Positions 37,552 through 46,086 of a stretch of DNA of 64,000 nt are shown one piece after another. The stretch covers positions 3,671,501 through 3,735,500 of the forward strand of contig NZ_CP047491.1 of NCBI RefSeq assembly GCF_009931115.1. The letters run 5' to 3'. Position 1 is the first letter of the stretch, and each line of letters opens with the position of its first letter. Source of the DNA: Microbulbifer hydrolyticus (GTDB taxonomy: Bacteria > Pseudomonadota > Gammaproteobacteria > Pseudomonadales > Cellvibrionaceae). The notes under the pieces were generated by a model. The model had not been told where the DNA came from, made no database searches, and worked only from the letters and a program-made list of their open reading frames with translations. The translations under genes were made by a program, and so were the position numbers.

Positions 37552-38316
37552 TTAATGCGCACTGGTCGCAGACAAATAAAAATACTCCCTTACCAAATTC
37601 TGCAACCACGCATGGGACTCAACCCAGTAAGAAGTGATAAACGTAATAAGCAACAAAACAAACGTCCAGCGCACAGGCGGTAAACGCCACTTTTCTGCAA
37701 TTCCTATTGCAGCGGCCATCCCCAGCATCAACACCGCCATCAACTCAAAAAACCAGGCCAATGGCAGCCCCAACGGATATAGAAAAATCACATAGATCAA
37801 TCGCCCCAGCCCCGGGGGGATCAATACTACCGCGGTCATACACATATAACCGGCGTGCAACGGCATTTTTCGGATGTTGACCAACCCAAGCACAAAGAAA
37901 CTGACAGACGCTGGCAGCAACACGAAATCTACCCAGTAGACTTGCCGGAATATAGCGCCCTGTTCAAACGCAGCAACCGCGGTAAGCCACAAAAGATACG
38001 CCGCACTCACTACCATACCGGCGAATACTGGTAGGGAAAGCCAACCCAGGTAACGATGATTGCGATAGCAGCCCCGCTTCAGAAAATGCAACTGCACTGA
38101 TAAAACTACAATCCAGCCAATAGCAAAAACTGCGTGCACCAGGTGTGCGAACCCGAGCTTCGACAGGGTTGCCAGGGTGCTTGGCACAAAGCCGAGACTA
38201 GACACTATGGCCGCCAACACCAGCCACTGGTATCTATTTATCAGACTCGACAAACTTACTGAGGATTTACTGGGCAACTTTTCCTCTGCAGGAGCCCCCT
38301 CCAGTGAAGCTACCAC
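37552..38316 (-). CDS. Uncharacterised multi-spanning membrane protein coupled to cobO
   Basis: 254 residues with about seven hydrophobic helices, for example LVLAAIVSSLGFVPSTLATL, LVHAVFAIGWIVVLSV and WFFELMAVLMLGMAAAIGIA. A conserved-looking HRYLGW follows the second helix. I do not recognise the family with confidence; it resembles small quinone- or haem-protein-like membrane proteins only loosely. The GTG start overlaps the end of cobO (7 bases shared), implying translational coupling. It is the last gene before the terminator, so it belongs to the btuB-cobO transcript. A role in corrinoid handling is suggested by position only. Confidence 0.7.
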   Translation of the reverse strand: MVASLEGAPAEEKLPSKSSVSLSSLINRYQWLVLAAIVSSLGFVPSTLATLSKLGFAHLVHAVFAIGWIVVLSVQLHFLKRGCYRNHRYLGWLSLPVFAGMVVSAAYLLWLTAVAAFEQGAIFRQVYWVDFVLLPASVSFFVLGLVNIRKMPLHAGYMCMTAVVLIPPGLGRLIYVIFLYPLGLPLAWFFELMAVLMLGMAAAIGIAEKWRLPPVRWTFVLLLITFITSYWVESHAWLQNLVREYFYLSATSAH

Positions 38317-38933
38317 TCCACACCTTTCCGCGCAGAAACCCCATTTTCAAATGCATGCTTGTGCGATTTCATTTCCGTCACCGTATCCGCAACATCCATC
38401 AGATACTGTTTGGCACCGCGTCCGGTGATGATCACGCTCTGCTCGCGCGGCCGGTTTTGAATCGCGGCCACTACTTCCGTTTTATCCAGCCACTTGTAGT
38501 TGAGCGCGTAAGTTAGCTCATCCATTACCACCAGATAGACGCTCTCATCTGCGAGTGCGGCTTTGAGTTTCTCCCACAGTGCCAACGCGGCGGCCTTGTC
38601 CGCCTCGAAATCCTGGGTCTCCCAGGTGAAGTCGGTGCCCATTTCATGCCACTGCAGTGGATAGATTTCCGGGTCCAGCTGCGAAAGCAGGTTTTTCTCT
38701 CCGCACTCCCACACGCCCTTGATAAACTGCCCCACCACGACCTTGTAGCCGTAGCCCAACGCACGGGTGACGGTGCCGACCGCTGCGGTGGTTTTACCCT
38801 TGCCATCGCCGGTATACACGATGGCGATGCCCCGCTCCTCCAGCGCATTGGCGATGCCGGAGTCGACAATTTCCTTGCGCGCCTGCATGCGTTTTTTGTG
38901 GCGTTGCTGCTTGCTGTTTTCGGATTCAGACAT
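38310..38933 (-). CDS. cobO: Cob(I)yrinic acid a,c-diamide adenosyltransferase (CobO/BtuR)
   Basis: 207 residues, cytosolic. The P-loop GDGKGKTTAAVGTVTRALG near residue 41 and the VVMDELTYALNYKWL segment are diagnostic of the CobA/CobO/BtuR family. These enzymes transfer the adenosyl group of ATP to reduced corrinoids to make adenosylcobalamin or its precursors. It lies downstream of btuB on the same strand (171 bases apart) and overlaps the following membrane-protein gene. No other cobalamin synthesis genes are in the window, so its job is most likely activation of imported B12. Confidence 0.93.
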   Translation of the reverse strand: MSESENSKQQRHKKRMQARKEIVDSGIANALEERGIAIVYTGDGKGKTTAAVGTVTRALGYGYKVVVGQFIKGVWECGEKNLLSQLDPEIYPLQWHEMGTDFTWETQDFEADKAAALALWEKLKAALADESVYLVVMDELTYALNYKWLDKTEVVAAIQNRPREQSVIITGRGAKQYLMDVADTVTEMKSHKHAFENGVSARKGVEW

Positions 38934-39067
38934 GGTTGCGCTTCACTGCATTTATGGACCGGGACAGGGATGAATAGAGACAGGATAACAAGAATCGGAA
39001 GGATTCGGTCGCGGGGGACTCGCAGGCTGACAGGTCAACCGGAGAGAAGCTGGCCAAGAAGCGGTAA

Positions 39068-39093
39068 CCGTGCGGGCCCGGGGGCCTGCACGG
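39068..39093 (-). terminator. Hairpin between btuB and cobO
   Basis: An imperfect inverted repeat CCGTGC(A/G)GGCC...GG(G)CC(C)GCACGG lies just past the btuB stop. It has no clear T-run on the minus strand, so it may only partly stop transcription or protect the btuB message. Confidence 0.4.
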
Positions 39094-39104
39094 TATAAAG
39101 GGGG

Positions 39105-40961
39105 TCAGTTCAGGTTGAACTTCACCCCGGCATAGACCGCCGCACCGGTGGTATAAAAGCCGGCCACTTCCCGGTAATCCTCATCCAGCAGGTTTTCCCC
39201 GCGCAGATTAAAACTGACGCGCTCGCTGAAGTCATAGACTGCATTCAGGTCAAAGCGGTTGTAGCTGTCCAGGCGTTCCGCCGGGCCGCCAAAAACCAGT
39301 GCCGGGCTGGCCCGGTCGGCGGCGTGGCGCCAGTTGCCGGACAGGGTCAGGGTGTTTGCCAGCAGGGTGTAACTGGCCCCGAGGTTATATACCCGCTCGG
39401 CGACGTTGAGGCGCTGCTCGCCCTCGCTGTCGGTGCTATCGAGCCAGGTACCGTTGGCATACCAGCGGCCGCTTTCGCCCAGGCTACCGGCCAGAGACAG
39501 TTCGATTCCGTCGGAGTCACTCTCGCCGTCATCCTGCACATAGGCGCCCCAGCCGGTTCCGATACCACTCACGTAGACAATGGCATCGGTGACAGACTGT
39601 TGAAAGGCCACCAGCTCCAGTTGCAGCAGGTCCGCGTAGCGGTATTCCACCCCGAGCTCGTAGCCGCGACTGGTTTCGGGCCCCACCGGGTCGACACCAC
39701 CACTCAGGTTGGTGGAAATCTCGTAAGGGCTGGGCGCGCGGAAACCAGTACTGGCGCTGGCGCGGTACTTGAGCTGCTGGTTGTCGCCGATCAGTTGCGG
39801 CACCGCCGCCGAAATACGCCAGCTGTTATGGTCCCGATCTTCCAGGCGGTCGTGGCGATAGCCCACGCTGTAAAACACGTTATCGGCGATATCGCTGCGC
39901 CACTCACTGTAGATACCGAGAATATCCACGTCCTGCATCGAGCCCGCAGACGCGTACTCCTGCTGGTCCATATCGGCGCCCCAGGTAATAGAGCCGCCGG
40001 CAAGAGCGCGGGTACCGATATAGTTGAGCTCGGCAATACTGCCCTCCATGGAGAAGCTGTGCGTGCCGGCGGAATAGCTTGCCCGCTCCAGTTCCTGATT
40101 GGAGAGCGATAAACGGTGGTTCACTCCGGCGGCGGTCAGATTGGCACCGAGCTGGTAACTGGTTTGCTGGTAGCTATCCAGGCAGTCGTTGACGATATCC
40201 CAGCCCAAATAGCAGTTGTCGAACCCGGTGTCTGCCTCGGTGCGCCACACACGCCCGTCGATAGAAAAATTTTCGCTGAAGCTATAGCCGAGGCTGGCAC
40301 TACCGGTCTGGTTTTCATAGCCATCGCGCTCGCCGCTGGTATCGCTTTCCCGCGCATTGAAACCGTCGCTGTCGAGCTGGTTCAGATCGAGCTTGTAATC
40401 CCAACCGCCCTGCTGTCCGCGCGCAGCTATCTGGGTGCGCTCGGTGTCATAGCGACCGCCCTCCGCGGAGAGTTCCAGCTGCAGGGGCTTGTTGCCGCGC
40501 TTGGTAATGATATTGATGACCCCGCCGGCACCGGCGCCGTACATCATGCCCTGGGGGCCGCGCAGTACTTCGATGCGCTCCACGTCACCGGCCAGGATAT
40601 GCTGAAACTGAGTGGTGACCTGGGTGTTGGCGGCGTCCGCCATATTCACACCATCGAGCAGCACCAGTGTGCGCGAGCTGGCTTCACCGCGCACATACAC
40701 ATTGCTGACCTTGCCCAGGCCTCCGGTATTGCTGATGGAAATACCCGGCAGGGTTTTGATCACGTCGAGCAGTGTGCTGTAACCGAGCTGCTGGATATCG
40801 ACGGCGGTGAGTACGGAAACAGAAACACCGCTCTCGGCGCGGGGAATCTCTACCCGACTGGCAGTAATGGTGACCTGTTCAAGTTGAGTCTCGTCAGCCA
40901 ATACAGGCTGAGCGGCAAGCGCAATGGCACCGGCCAGGCTCGAGAAAAAATAACTACGCAT
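39105..40961 (-). CDS. btuB: TonB-dependent vitamin B12 receptor BtuB
   Basis: 618 residues from ATG 40961 (signal MRSYFFSSLAGAIALAAQPVLAD), close to E. coli BtuB (614). TonB box-like EQVTITASR, plug motifs VYVRGEASSRTLVLLDGVNM and VEVLRGPQGMMYGAGAGGVINI are typical of BtuB. An in-frame start at 41066 was rejected because that stretch belongs to the riboswitch leader. The cobalamin riboswitch directly upstream and the btuFCD and cobO neighbours make the substrate assignment strong. The barrel ends ...YAGVKFNLN, without the usual terminal Phe but with Phe at -3. Expression is expected to fall when cobalamin binds the leader. Confidence 0.92.
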   Translation of the reverse strand: MRSYFFSSLAGAIALAAQPVLADETQLEQVTITASRVEIPRAESGVSVSVLTAVDIQQLGYSTLLDVIKTLPGISISNTGGLGKVSNVYVRGEASSRTLVLLDGVNMADAANTQVTTQFQHILAGDVERIEVLRGPQGMMYGAGAGGVINIITKRGNKPLQLELSAEGGRYDTERTQIAARGQQGGWDYKLDLNQLDSDGFNARESDTSGERDGYENQTGSASLGYSFSENFSIDGRVWRTEADTGFDNCYLGWDIVNDCLDSYQQTSYQLGANLTAAGVNHRLSLSNQELERASYSAGTHSFSMEGSIAELNYIGTRALAGGSITWGADMDQQEYASAGSMQDVDILGIYSEWRSDIADNVFYSVGYRHDRLEDRDHNSWRISAAVPQLIGDNQQLKYRASASTGFRAPSPYEISTNLSGGVDPVGPETSRGYELGVEYRYADLLQLELVAFQQSVTDAIVYVSGIGTGWGAYVQDDGESDSDGIELSLAGSLGESGRWYANGTWLDSTDSEGEQRLNVAERVYNLGASYTLLANTLTLSGNWRHAADRASPALVFGGPAERLDSYNRFDLNAVYDFSERVSFNLRGENLLDEDYREVAGFYTTGAAVYAGVKFNLN

Positions 40962-41084
40962 GTGAACCCCAATCAGAAAAATGGTCGATTGAGGGAGGGG
41001 AATACAAGGGCGAGAAACAAGACCGGGGAGCGCGCTCGAAAACAGAGCTGCCCATACCGCAAACAAGCCCAGACAAAGCCCTCC

Positions 41085-41285
41085 GCTTTATCGTCAGTGG
41101 TTTGCCTGAGGCCGGTATCGGGCTTATCTTTTTCTGACGGAACGCGGAAAAAAGAATCACCGTTGCGGGGGCAGCGCCGGAATCAGCCTGTTGTTTTGAA
41201 CAGCCATTCACCGGACTTCCCGTTTAACCCAGCCAAGTACACCGCTTGTGGCGGAAGGACTGCTGGGCACCTGAAGCGCGGGGGA
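41085..41285 (-). promoter_or_regulatory. Cobalamin (B12) riboswitch upstream of btuB
   Basis: Read on the minus strand, the conserved parts occur in order: GGTGCC (41266-41271), CGGGAAGTCCGGTGAAT, GCTGCCCCCGCAACGGTGA, and the B12 box AGCCCGATACCGGCCT (about 41109-41124). These are the hallmark segments of adenosylcobalamin-type riboswitches. It lies between btuD and btuB, about 125 bases before the btuB ATG, so it controls btuB and genes behind it rather than btuFCD. Confidence 0.93.
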
Positions 41286-41351
41286 TTATAGCGGAATGCA
41301 CGGCAACACAGTAGGGCCGCCGAAAGCAAGCAGGGAGGCCCCATGAAAGTG

Positions 41352-42134
41352 CTAGAGCAGGTCTCCGGTAACAAATTCAGGGCGGCCATTGCGCCAGCGC
41401 AGTTCACTGGACACACCGTAGACGTCGGCTATCTGCGAATTGGTAAGCACACCTTCCGCGGTGCCCTGGGCGCGCAGGTGGCCACCCTCCAGCAACAGGA
41501 TGCGGTCACAGTAGCGGGCGGCCAGGCCCAGGTCGTGCAGGGCGAGAATCACGGTTTTGCCGTTATCCGCCTGCTGGCGGAAGGTCTCCATCAACTGCAA
41601 CTGATGACGGATATCCAGGGCCGCACCGGGCTCATCGGCAATCAGCAGTCGCGCCTCGCCCACCAATAGCCGCGCCAACTGTACCCGGCGCAATTCACCG
41701 CCGGAAAGTTGCGTGACCGCCCGGCGCGCAAGCGCTTCCGCATCCACCTGCTTTAGCGCCCGCGCCACACGCTCACGCCGCTGCGTGCGGCTAAGACTCC
41801 GCCCCCAGGGCAGCAACCCGAGGGCAACCAGGTCCTGCGCAGGCATGCTCCAGGCCGGGCTCTCCTGCTGCGGCAGGTAGGCACACAGCCTTGCCCGCTC
41901 GCCAGCGGAAACCTCAGAAAGAACGCGATCATTGAGAGAAAGCTGCCCGGACGTGAGCGGCAAAACGCCGGCCAGACAACTCAACAGGCTGCTTTTTCCC
42001 GCGCCATTGGGGCCGATCACGGCAGTCAGCTCGCCGGGCCTGAAAATACAGTCAATCCCGTGCAATACCGGCCGGCGATGGCGGCTGAGCCCCAGGCTGT
42101 TACAGCACAAGGTAAGTGAGTCCACTGGAGTCAC
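41352..42134 (-). CDS. btuD: Vitamin B12 ABC transporter ATP-binding protein BtuD
   Basis: 260 residues from a GTG at 42134 that overlaps the btuC stop as GTGA; GGGAG lies eight bases upstream. The open frame runs further upstream but that part is inside btuC. Walker A GPNGAGKSS, signature LSGGELRRVQLA, Walker B LLIADEPGAALD and the switch His in LALHDLGLA are present. It belongs to the FepC/BtuD class that powers import of B12, haem or siderophores. Genetic context (BtuC, BtuF, BtuB, riboswitch) supports B12. It ends 67 bases before the riboswitch. Confidence 0.92.
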   Translation of the reverse strand: MTPVDSLTLCCNSLGLSRHRRPVLHGIDCIFRPGELTAVIGPNGAGKSSLLSCLAGVLPLTSGQLSLNDRVLSEVSAGERARLCAYLPQQESPAWSMPAQDLVALGLLPWGRSLSRTQRRERVARALKQVDAEALARRAVTQLSGGELRRVQLARLLVGEARLLIADEPGAALDIRHQLQLMETFRQQADNGKTVILALHDLGLAARYCDRILLLEGGHLRAQGTAEGVLTNSQIADVYGVSSELRWRNGRPEFVTGDLL

Positions 42135-43135
42135 AGGCTTGTCTCCCGCCGCGCACTGACGATCAACCAGAAAAAGAAGGGAGCGCCGATAAAGGCGGTC
42201 ACGGCACCGATACGCAATTCCTGGGTACCCACCGTATTCAACACCAGCACATCCGCCAGCTGCAGTAACAGCGCACCCGCGAGTGCACTGGCCCACAGCA
42301 GCCGCGCCGGGTCCTGCCCGACCAGTGGACGCACCAGGTGCGGTACTACAAGGCCAATAAATCCGATGGTGCCGGCGACCGCCACCGAACTGCCCACCGC
42401 ACAGGCGATACCGAATAAAACCAGCAACGGAAATCGTCGGCCGGAAAACCCGAGGGACGCCGCACTTGCCTCACCGAGTGAGAGCGCGCGCAGGTAATTG
42501 CGCGCGAAAAACAGCAGTAACGCGCCGAGCGCCACAAATGGCAGTGCGAGCAGCACCTGATCCCAGCCGCGATTGGCCAGCGAGCCCAACAGCCAGAATA
42601 CGATTTCCTGCATCGCAAACATGCTCGGCGCATAGTTGAGGGCCAGCGCCATCAGCGCCGACAAGAATGCATTGATCGCCACTCCCGCCAGTACCAGGCG
42701 GCTGGCACTCGCCCCCTGCCCCGCCAGTAACCAGACACAGGCTACGGACAGCAACGCGCCGATAATGGCAAGCAGCGGCAGCAAGAAACCATCCACTCCC
42801 AGGCCAATGCCGGCACCGTAATACAGCACCAGAATTGCCACCAGTGCGGCACCGCTGCTCACCCCCAGCAATGCCGGTTCTGCCAGCGGATTGCGCAACA
42901 TGCCCTGCATGGCGGCACCGCCCATGCCCAGTGCCGCGCCCACCACAATGGCCAGTACCGAGCGCGGCAGGCGCAGTTGCCAAAGGATCACCGCATCACT
43001 GTTATCGCTGTGCCAGCCATCGGCAAAAGCCGCCGGAAGGTCGATGGATACAGGTCCACTTACCAGTGCCGCCAGCATTGCCAGCGGCAGTGCCGCGAGC
43101 AGCAGGCCAAACAGGGTTTTATTCTTTGCCGACAA
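42131..43135 (-). CDS. btuC: Vitamin B12 ABC transporter permease BtuC (FecCD family)
   Basis: 334 residues with about ten membrane helices, close to E. coli BtuC (326). FecCD-type features include LRLPRSVLAIVVGAALGMGG, AMQGMLRNPLAEPALLGVSSGA and the late VAGTIGFIGLVVPHLVRPLVG segment that contacts the ATPase. Its start overlaps the end of btuF by 17 bases and its stop overlaps btuD by four, so the three subunits are translationally coupled. Substrate is assigned from context. Confidence 0.92.
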   Translation of the reverse strand: MSAKNKTLFGLLLAALPLAMLAALVSGPVSIDLPAAFADGWHSDNSDAVILWQLRLPRSVLAIVVGAALGMGGAAMQGMLRNPLAEPALLGVSSGAALVAILVLYYGAGIGLGVDGFLLPLLAIIGALLSVACVWLLAGQGASASRLVLAGVAINAFLSALMALALNYAPSMFAMQEIVFWLLGSLANRGWDQVLLALPFVALGALLLFFARNYLRALSLGEASAASLGFSGRRFPLLVLFGIACAVGSSVAVAGTIGFIGLVVPHLVRPLVGQDPARLLWASALAGALLLQLADVLVLNTVGTQELRIGAVTAFIGAPFFFWLIVSARRETSL

Positions 43136-43961
43136 TATCTGACCTCTTGTTTTTCAATTGCTGCAGCGTCTCCACCGCTGCCAGCGCCGGGCAGTAGCCC
43201 AGTTGCCGGGGCAAGTGGTAAGTACGACCGCGGTCGAAATAACGCTGCACCACCGGGTGCCGCTCGGCCAGATGCGCAATGGCAAAGTCCTGGTCACCGC
43301 CATAAAACACCAGCAGATCAGGCTGCAACGCGACGACCTGTTCGAGACTCACCCGCCCCAGCTGTTGCACGCCCTGTTCCGCGGCGAGATTACGGAACCC
43401 CGCGCGTGTGAGTAACTGGTGCTCCAGCATACCGCTGCCATAGGTAATATTATTTGCCGACAGGATCAGTGCCGTTGGCTGTTCCGGGCTTTTCTCTTTT
43501 TGCTGATACTTGTCCTCGCTTTCCGCCAGCAATGCCGTCAACTGTGCGCGCTGCTCGACCAGCGCCGGCAACGCGCCGAGGGTGTCCTGCAGTGCCTGCA
43601 ACTGGACCTGCAACTGTTCAAGACTGTAGGCATCCGGTATTCGCACCAGGGTAAACCCCAGCGCCTCCAGCCGCGCGGCGGCGCGCTGCGCGCCGAACTG
43701 CCCGGTAAGCACCAGGTCGGGTTTCAGTGGCAATAATTCTTCCGCCTGTGCGCGGTTCAGGTAAACGTGTTCCGGTACAGGAGCGCTACGGTACTGGTCC
43801 TGGGCGGACAACCAGGTAATCGACACGATGGACTCCGGTGGCGCCCACTGCAATAACACCTGATCCAGACACAGGTTCAGCGAAGCAACTCGGCTCTGGG
43901 AATTTGCCGCCGCCGGAGAAAGCAGCGCTAGGAACAGGATCGTTCGGGTCAAAATATCCAT
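43119..43961 (-). CDS. btuF: Periplasmic cobalamin-binding protein BtuF
   Basis: 280 residues with a signal peptide (RTILFLALLSPAAANSQ). The mature part begins RVASLNLCLDQVLLQW and contains VYLNRAQAEELLPLKPDLVLTG and a long linking helix. This is the two-lobed class III binding-protein fold of BtuF/FhuD. It delivers cobalamin to BtuCD. First gene of btuFCD; its promoter must lie in the 138 bases shared with the divergent membrane-protein gene. I see no second riboswitch there. Confidence 0.88.
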   Translation of the reverse strand: MDILTRTILFLALLSPAAANSQSRVASLNLCLDQVLLQWAPPESIVSITWLSAQDQYRSAPVPEHVYLNRAQAEELLPLKPDLVLTGQFGAQRAAARLEALGFTLVRIPDAYSLEQLQVQLQALQDTLGALPALVEQRAQLTALLAESEDKYQQKEKSPEQPTALILSANNITYGSGMLEHQLLTRAGFRNLAAEQGVQQLGRVSLEQVVALQPDLLVFYGGDQDFAIAHLAERHPVVQRYFDRGRTYHLPRQLGYCPALAAVETLQQLKNKRSDIVGKE

Positions 43962-44099
43962 CGGGTATCGCTTGCGTCTGTCAGGCTCTTCACATCATTC
44001 ACCGGCTCACTTTTGGTACAGGCTGCATCCAAATGTCCTGTTACGAGCATCATACCGATAGCAACGACAAAAACTGCATGCCAACGAGCGGAGAAGATT

Positions 44100-44480
44100 A
44101 TGAATGAAGGTACTATCGCGCTGATGATCCCATACGGCGCCTTTTTGTTGGTCGGCACATGCGTGTGGCTGATCCTGGCGAACCGTGCAGCAGCACACCG
44201 CGAAACCCAGCAGACTGTGCGTTTGGCGCTGGAAAAAGGCGGAGAGCTGACTCCGGAGGCCATTCAGCGCATTTGTGCGGGCAATACCCACCCGCAGAAA
44301 GATGTAAGGCGGGGCATTGCCTGGATCGCAATTGCAGTGGGCCTGGCACTGATGGGTTTACTGGCACCGGATCCCAGCGGCAATGCTGTCCTCGGCATGA
44401 TGGCGATCGCCGCGATTCCACTGGCCATTGGCATCGGCTATCTGGTCATGTACCGGATTGCGCAACCCAATGCTGCCTGA
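44100..44480 (+). CDS. Small two-helix-plus membrane protein, DUF6249-like
   Basis: 126 residues from ATG 44100 with GCGGAGAAG upstream. There is one N-terminal helix (LMIPYGAFLLVGTCVWLIL), a charged cytosolic stretch (RETQQTVRLALEKGGELTPE), then two helices to the C-terminus (GIAWIAIAVGLALMGLL; MMAIAAIPLAIGIGYLVMY). The ALEKGGELTPEA segment and topology resemble small DUF6249-type proteins, some of which are encoded near sigma factor genes; none is here. Function unknown. Divergent from btuF. Confidence 0.65.
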   Translation: MNEGTIALMIPYGAFLLVGTCVWLILANRAAAHRETQQTVRLALEKGGELTPEAIQRICAGNTHPQKDVRRGIAWIAIAVGLALMGLLAPDPSGNAVLGMMAIAAIPLAIGIGYLVMYRIAQPNAA

Positions 44481-44496
44481 TTGAAGCAACAGAATG

Positions 44497-44520
44497 GAGG
44501 TTTCCCGAGCGGGAAACCTC
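44497..44520. terminator. Hairpin between convergent small membrane protein and radA
   Basis: Perfect 10-bp stem (44497-44506 with 44511-44520, GAGC loop) right between the two convergent stop codons. No long T-run, so bidirectional termination is likely but not certain. Confidence 0.6.
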
Positions 44521-44533
44521 GGCCCCGGCCACC

Positions 44534-45928
44534 TCAACTCATGTCGATAGCGGCCAGTGCCTCGGCCAGTGTTTTCACCGGCACCACTTCCATCCCCTCA
44601 ATATCGCTCTTCAACCGGTTACCCGCAGGCACAATCGCTCGACGGAAGCCGTGCTTGGCCGCCTCCCTCAGGCGCTCCTGACCCGATGGTACCGGGCGGA
44701 TTTCACCGGCAAGTCCCACCTCGCCGAACACCACCATATCCCGCGCCAGCGGGCGATTGCGAAAACTGGACACCACTGCGAGTAACAGCGTGAGGTCGGC
44801 GCTGGTTTCCATCACGCGCACACCGCCCACCACGTTGATAAATACATCCTGGTCACCGACGAGCACACCGCCGTGGCGGTGCAGTACCGCCAGCAGCATG
44901 TTGAGGCGGTTCTGATCCAGCCCCACGGCGACGCGCCGCGGGTTACCCAGGCTACTGTCGTCCACCAGTGCCTGCAGCTCCACCAGAAGCGGACGCGTTC
45001 CTTCCCAGATGGTGGTCACCACCGAACCTGCGGCGATTTCGTCCGCACGCTGCAGGAAAATGGCCGAGGGGTTGGAGACCTCTTTCAGCCCCTGCTCGGT
45101 CATCGCAAATACGCCCAGTTCATTCACCGCGCCAAAGCGGTTTTTGTGCGCGCGCAGGGTGCGGAAGCGGGAGTCGTGGGTACCTTCCAGCATGATGGAG
45201 CAGTCGATGATGTGCTCGAGCACCTTCGGCCCGGCGAGGCTGCCGTCTTTGGTGACGTGGCCCACCAGAATCAGCGCGGTGCCAGTCTGCTTGGCAAAGC
45301 GGGTGAGATACGCGGCGCTCTCGCGCACCTGCGCCACCGAACCCGGGGCGGACTGCACCTCGGCCATATGCATGACCTGGATGGAATCCACCACCATCAC
45401 CTTCGGCTTCACCTCACCGGCAGTGAGGCAGATCTGCTCGACATTGGTTTCCGAGAGCATCTGCAGGTGGTCCGCCGGCAGGCCGAGACGCTTGGCCCGC
45501 ATCGCCACCTGCTGCAGGGATTCCTCACCGGTGACATACAGTGCGGGCAGCGACTGGGAGAGATGGCACAGGGTCTGCAACAGCACGGTCGATTTACCCG
45601 CGCCCGGGTGACCGCCGATCAGTACCACCGAGCCGGGCACCAGGCCACCGCCGAGCACACGATCCAGCTCACTGGCGTTGGTGGGGATACGCGGCAGCTC
45701 GCTGAGGTCGATCTCCGACAGCTTCTGCACCTTGCCCTGGCCTGCTGCACCGGCATAACCGGCCTGCGCGTCGGTAAAGTTCGCCGCGCGACTGTCGGAA
45801 TGGGCGGCCCCCAGCCGCACCTCACTCAGGCTGTTCCAGGCCCCACAGGCACTGCACTGGCCCGCCCACTTGCTGTAGTCGGCACCACATTCATTGCAGA
45901 CAAACGCTGTTTTGGATTTTTTGGCCAA
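44534..45928 (-). CDS. radA: DNA repair protein RadA
   Basis: 464 residues from TTG 45928, giving a family-typical start (AKKSKTAFVCNECG), with AGAGAGAAG upstream; E. coli RadA has 460. It shows a C4 zinc finger (CNECG...CSACG), a RecA-like ATPase with Walker A GGHPGAGKST, the RadA-specific KNRFG motif, and a C-terminal Lon-protease-like domain (FINVVGGVRVMETSADL; VVFGEVGLAGEIRPV). It acts as a DnaB-like branch-migration helicase in recombinational repair. An in-frame start at 46003 exists but would add a non-conserved extension. Confidence 0.95.
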   Translation of the reverse strand: MAKKSKTAFVCNECGADYSKWAGQCSACGAWNSLSEVRLGAAHSDSRAANFTDAQAGYAGAAGQGKVQKLSEIDLSELPRIPTNASELDRVLGGGLVPGSVVLIGGHPGAGKSTVLLQTLCHLSQSLPALYVTGEESLQQVAMRAKRLGLPADHLQMLSETNVEQICLTAGEVKPKVMVVDSIQVMHMAEVQSAPGSVAQVRESAAYLTRFAKQTGTALILVGHVTKDGSLAGPKVLEHIIDCSIMLEGTHDSRFRTLRAHKNRFGAVNELGVFAMTEQGLKEVSNPSAIFLQRADEIAAGSVVTTIWEGTRPLLVELQALVDDSSLGNPRRVAVGLDQNRLNMLLAVLHRHGGVLVGDQDVFINVVGGVRVMETSADLTLLLAVVSSFRNRPLARDMVVFGEVGLAGEIRPVPSGQERLREAAKHGFRRAIVPAGNRLKSDIEGMEVVPVKTLAEALAAIDMS

Positions 45929-46086
45929 GATCTTCTCTCTGTTCCTGATGCAAGCGCGCGATTCTACCCTCCCTGCGTCACCGGGGAAAATTCCCACAGG
46001 CACGCAAAGCGCTAGCCCGTTAGTTGGGTAGGGTTTAGCATGTTGCCTTGAGTTCCTGTGGGCCTATTCCAGCACAATCGAGCACA

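Noticed and set aside
40962..41066. Longer start for btuB at 41066
   Set aside because: The extension falls in the leader just after the riboswitch and displaces the signal peptide; ATG 40961 gives a normal signal sequence and length.
42135..42296. N-terminal extension of btuD
   Set aside because: It overlaps btuC, is Cys/Gly/Arg-rich and unlike ATPases; the GTGA overlap at 42134 with GGGAG upstream is the better start.
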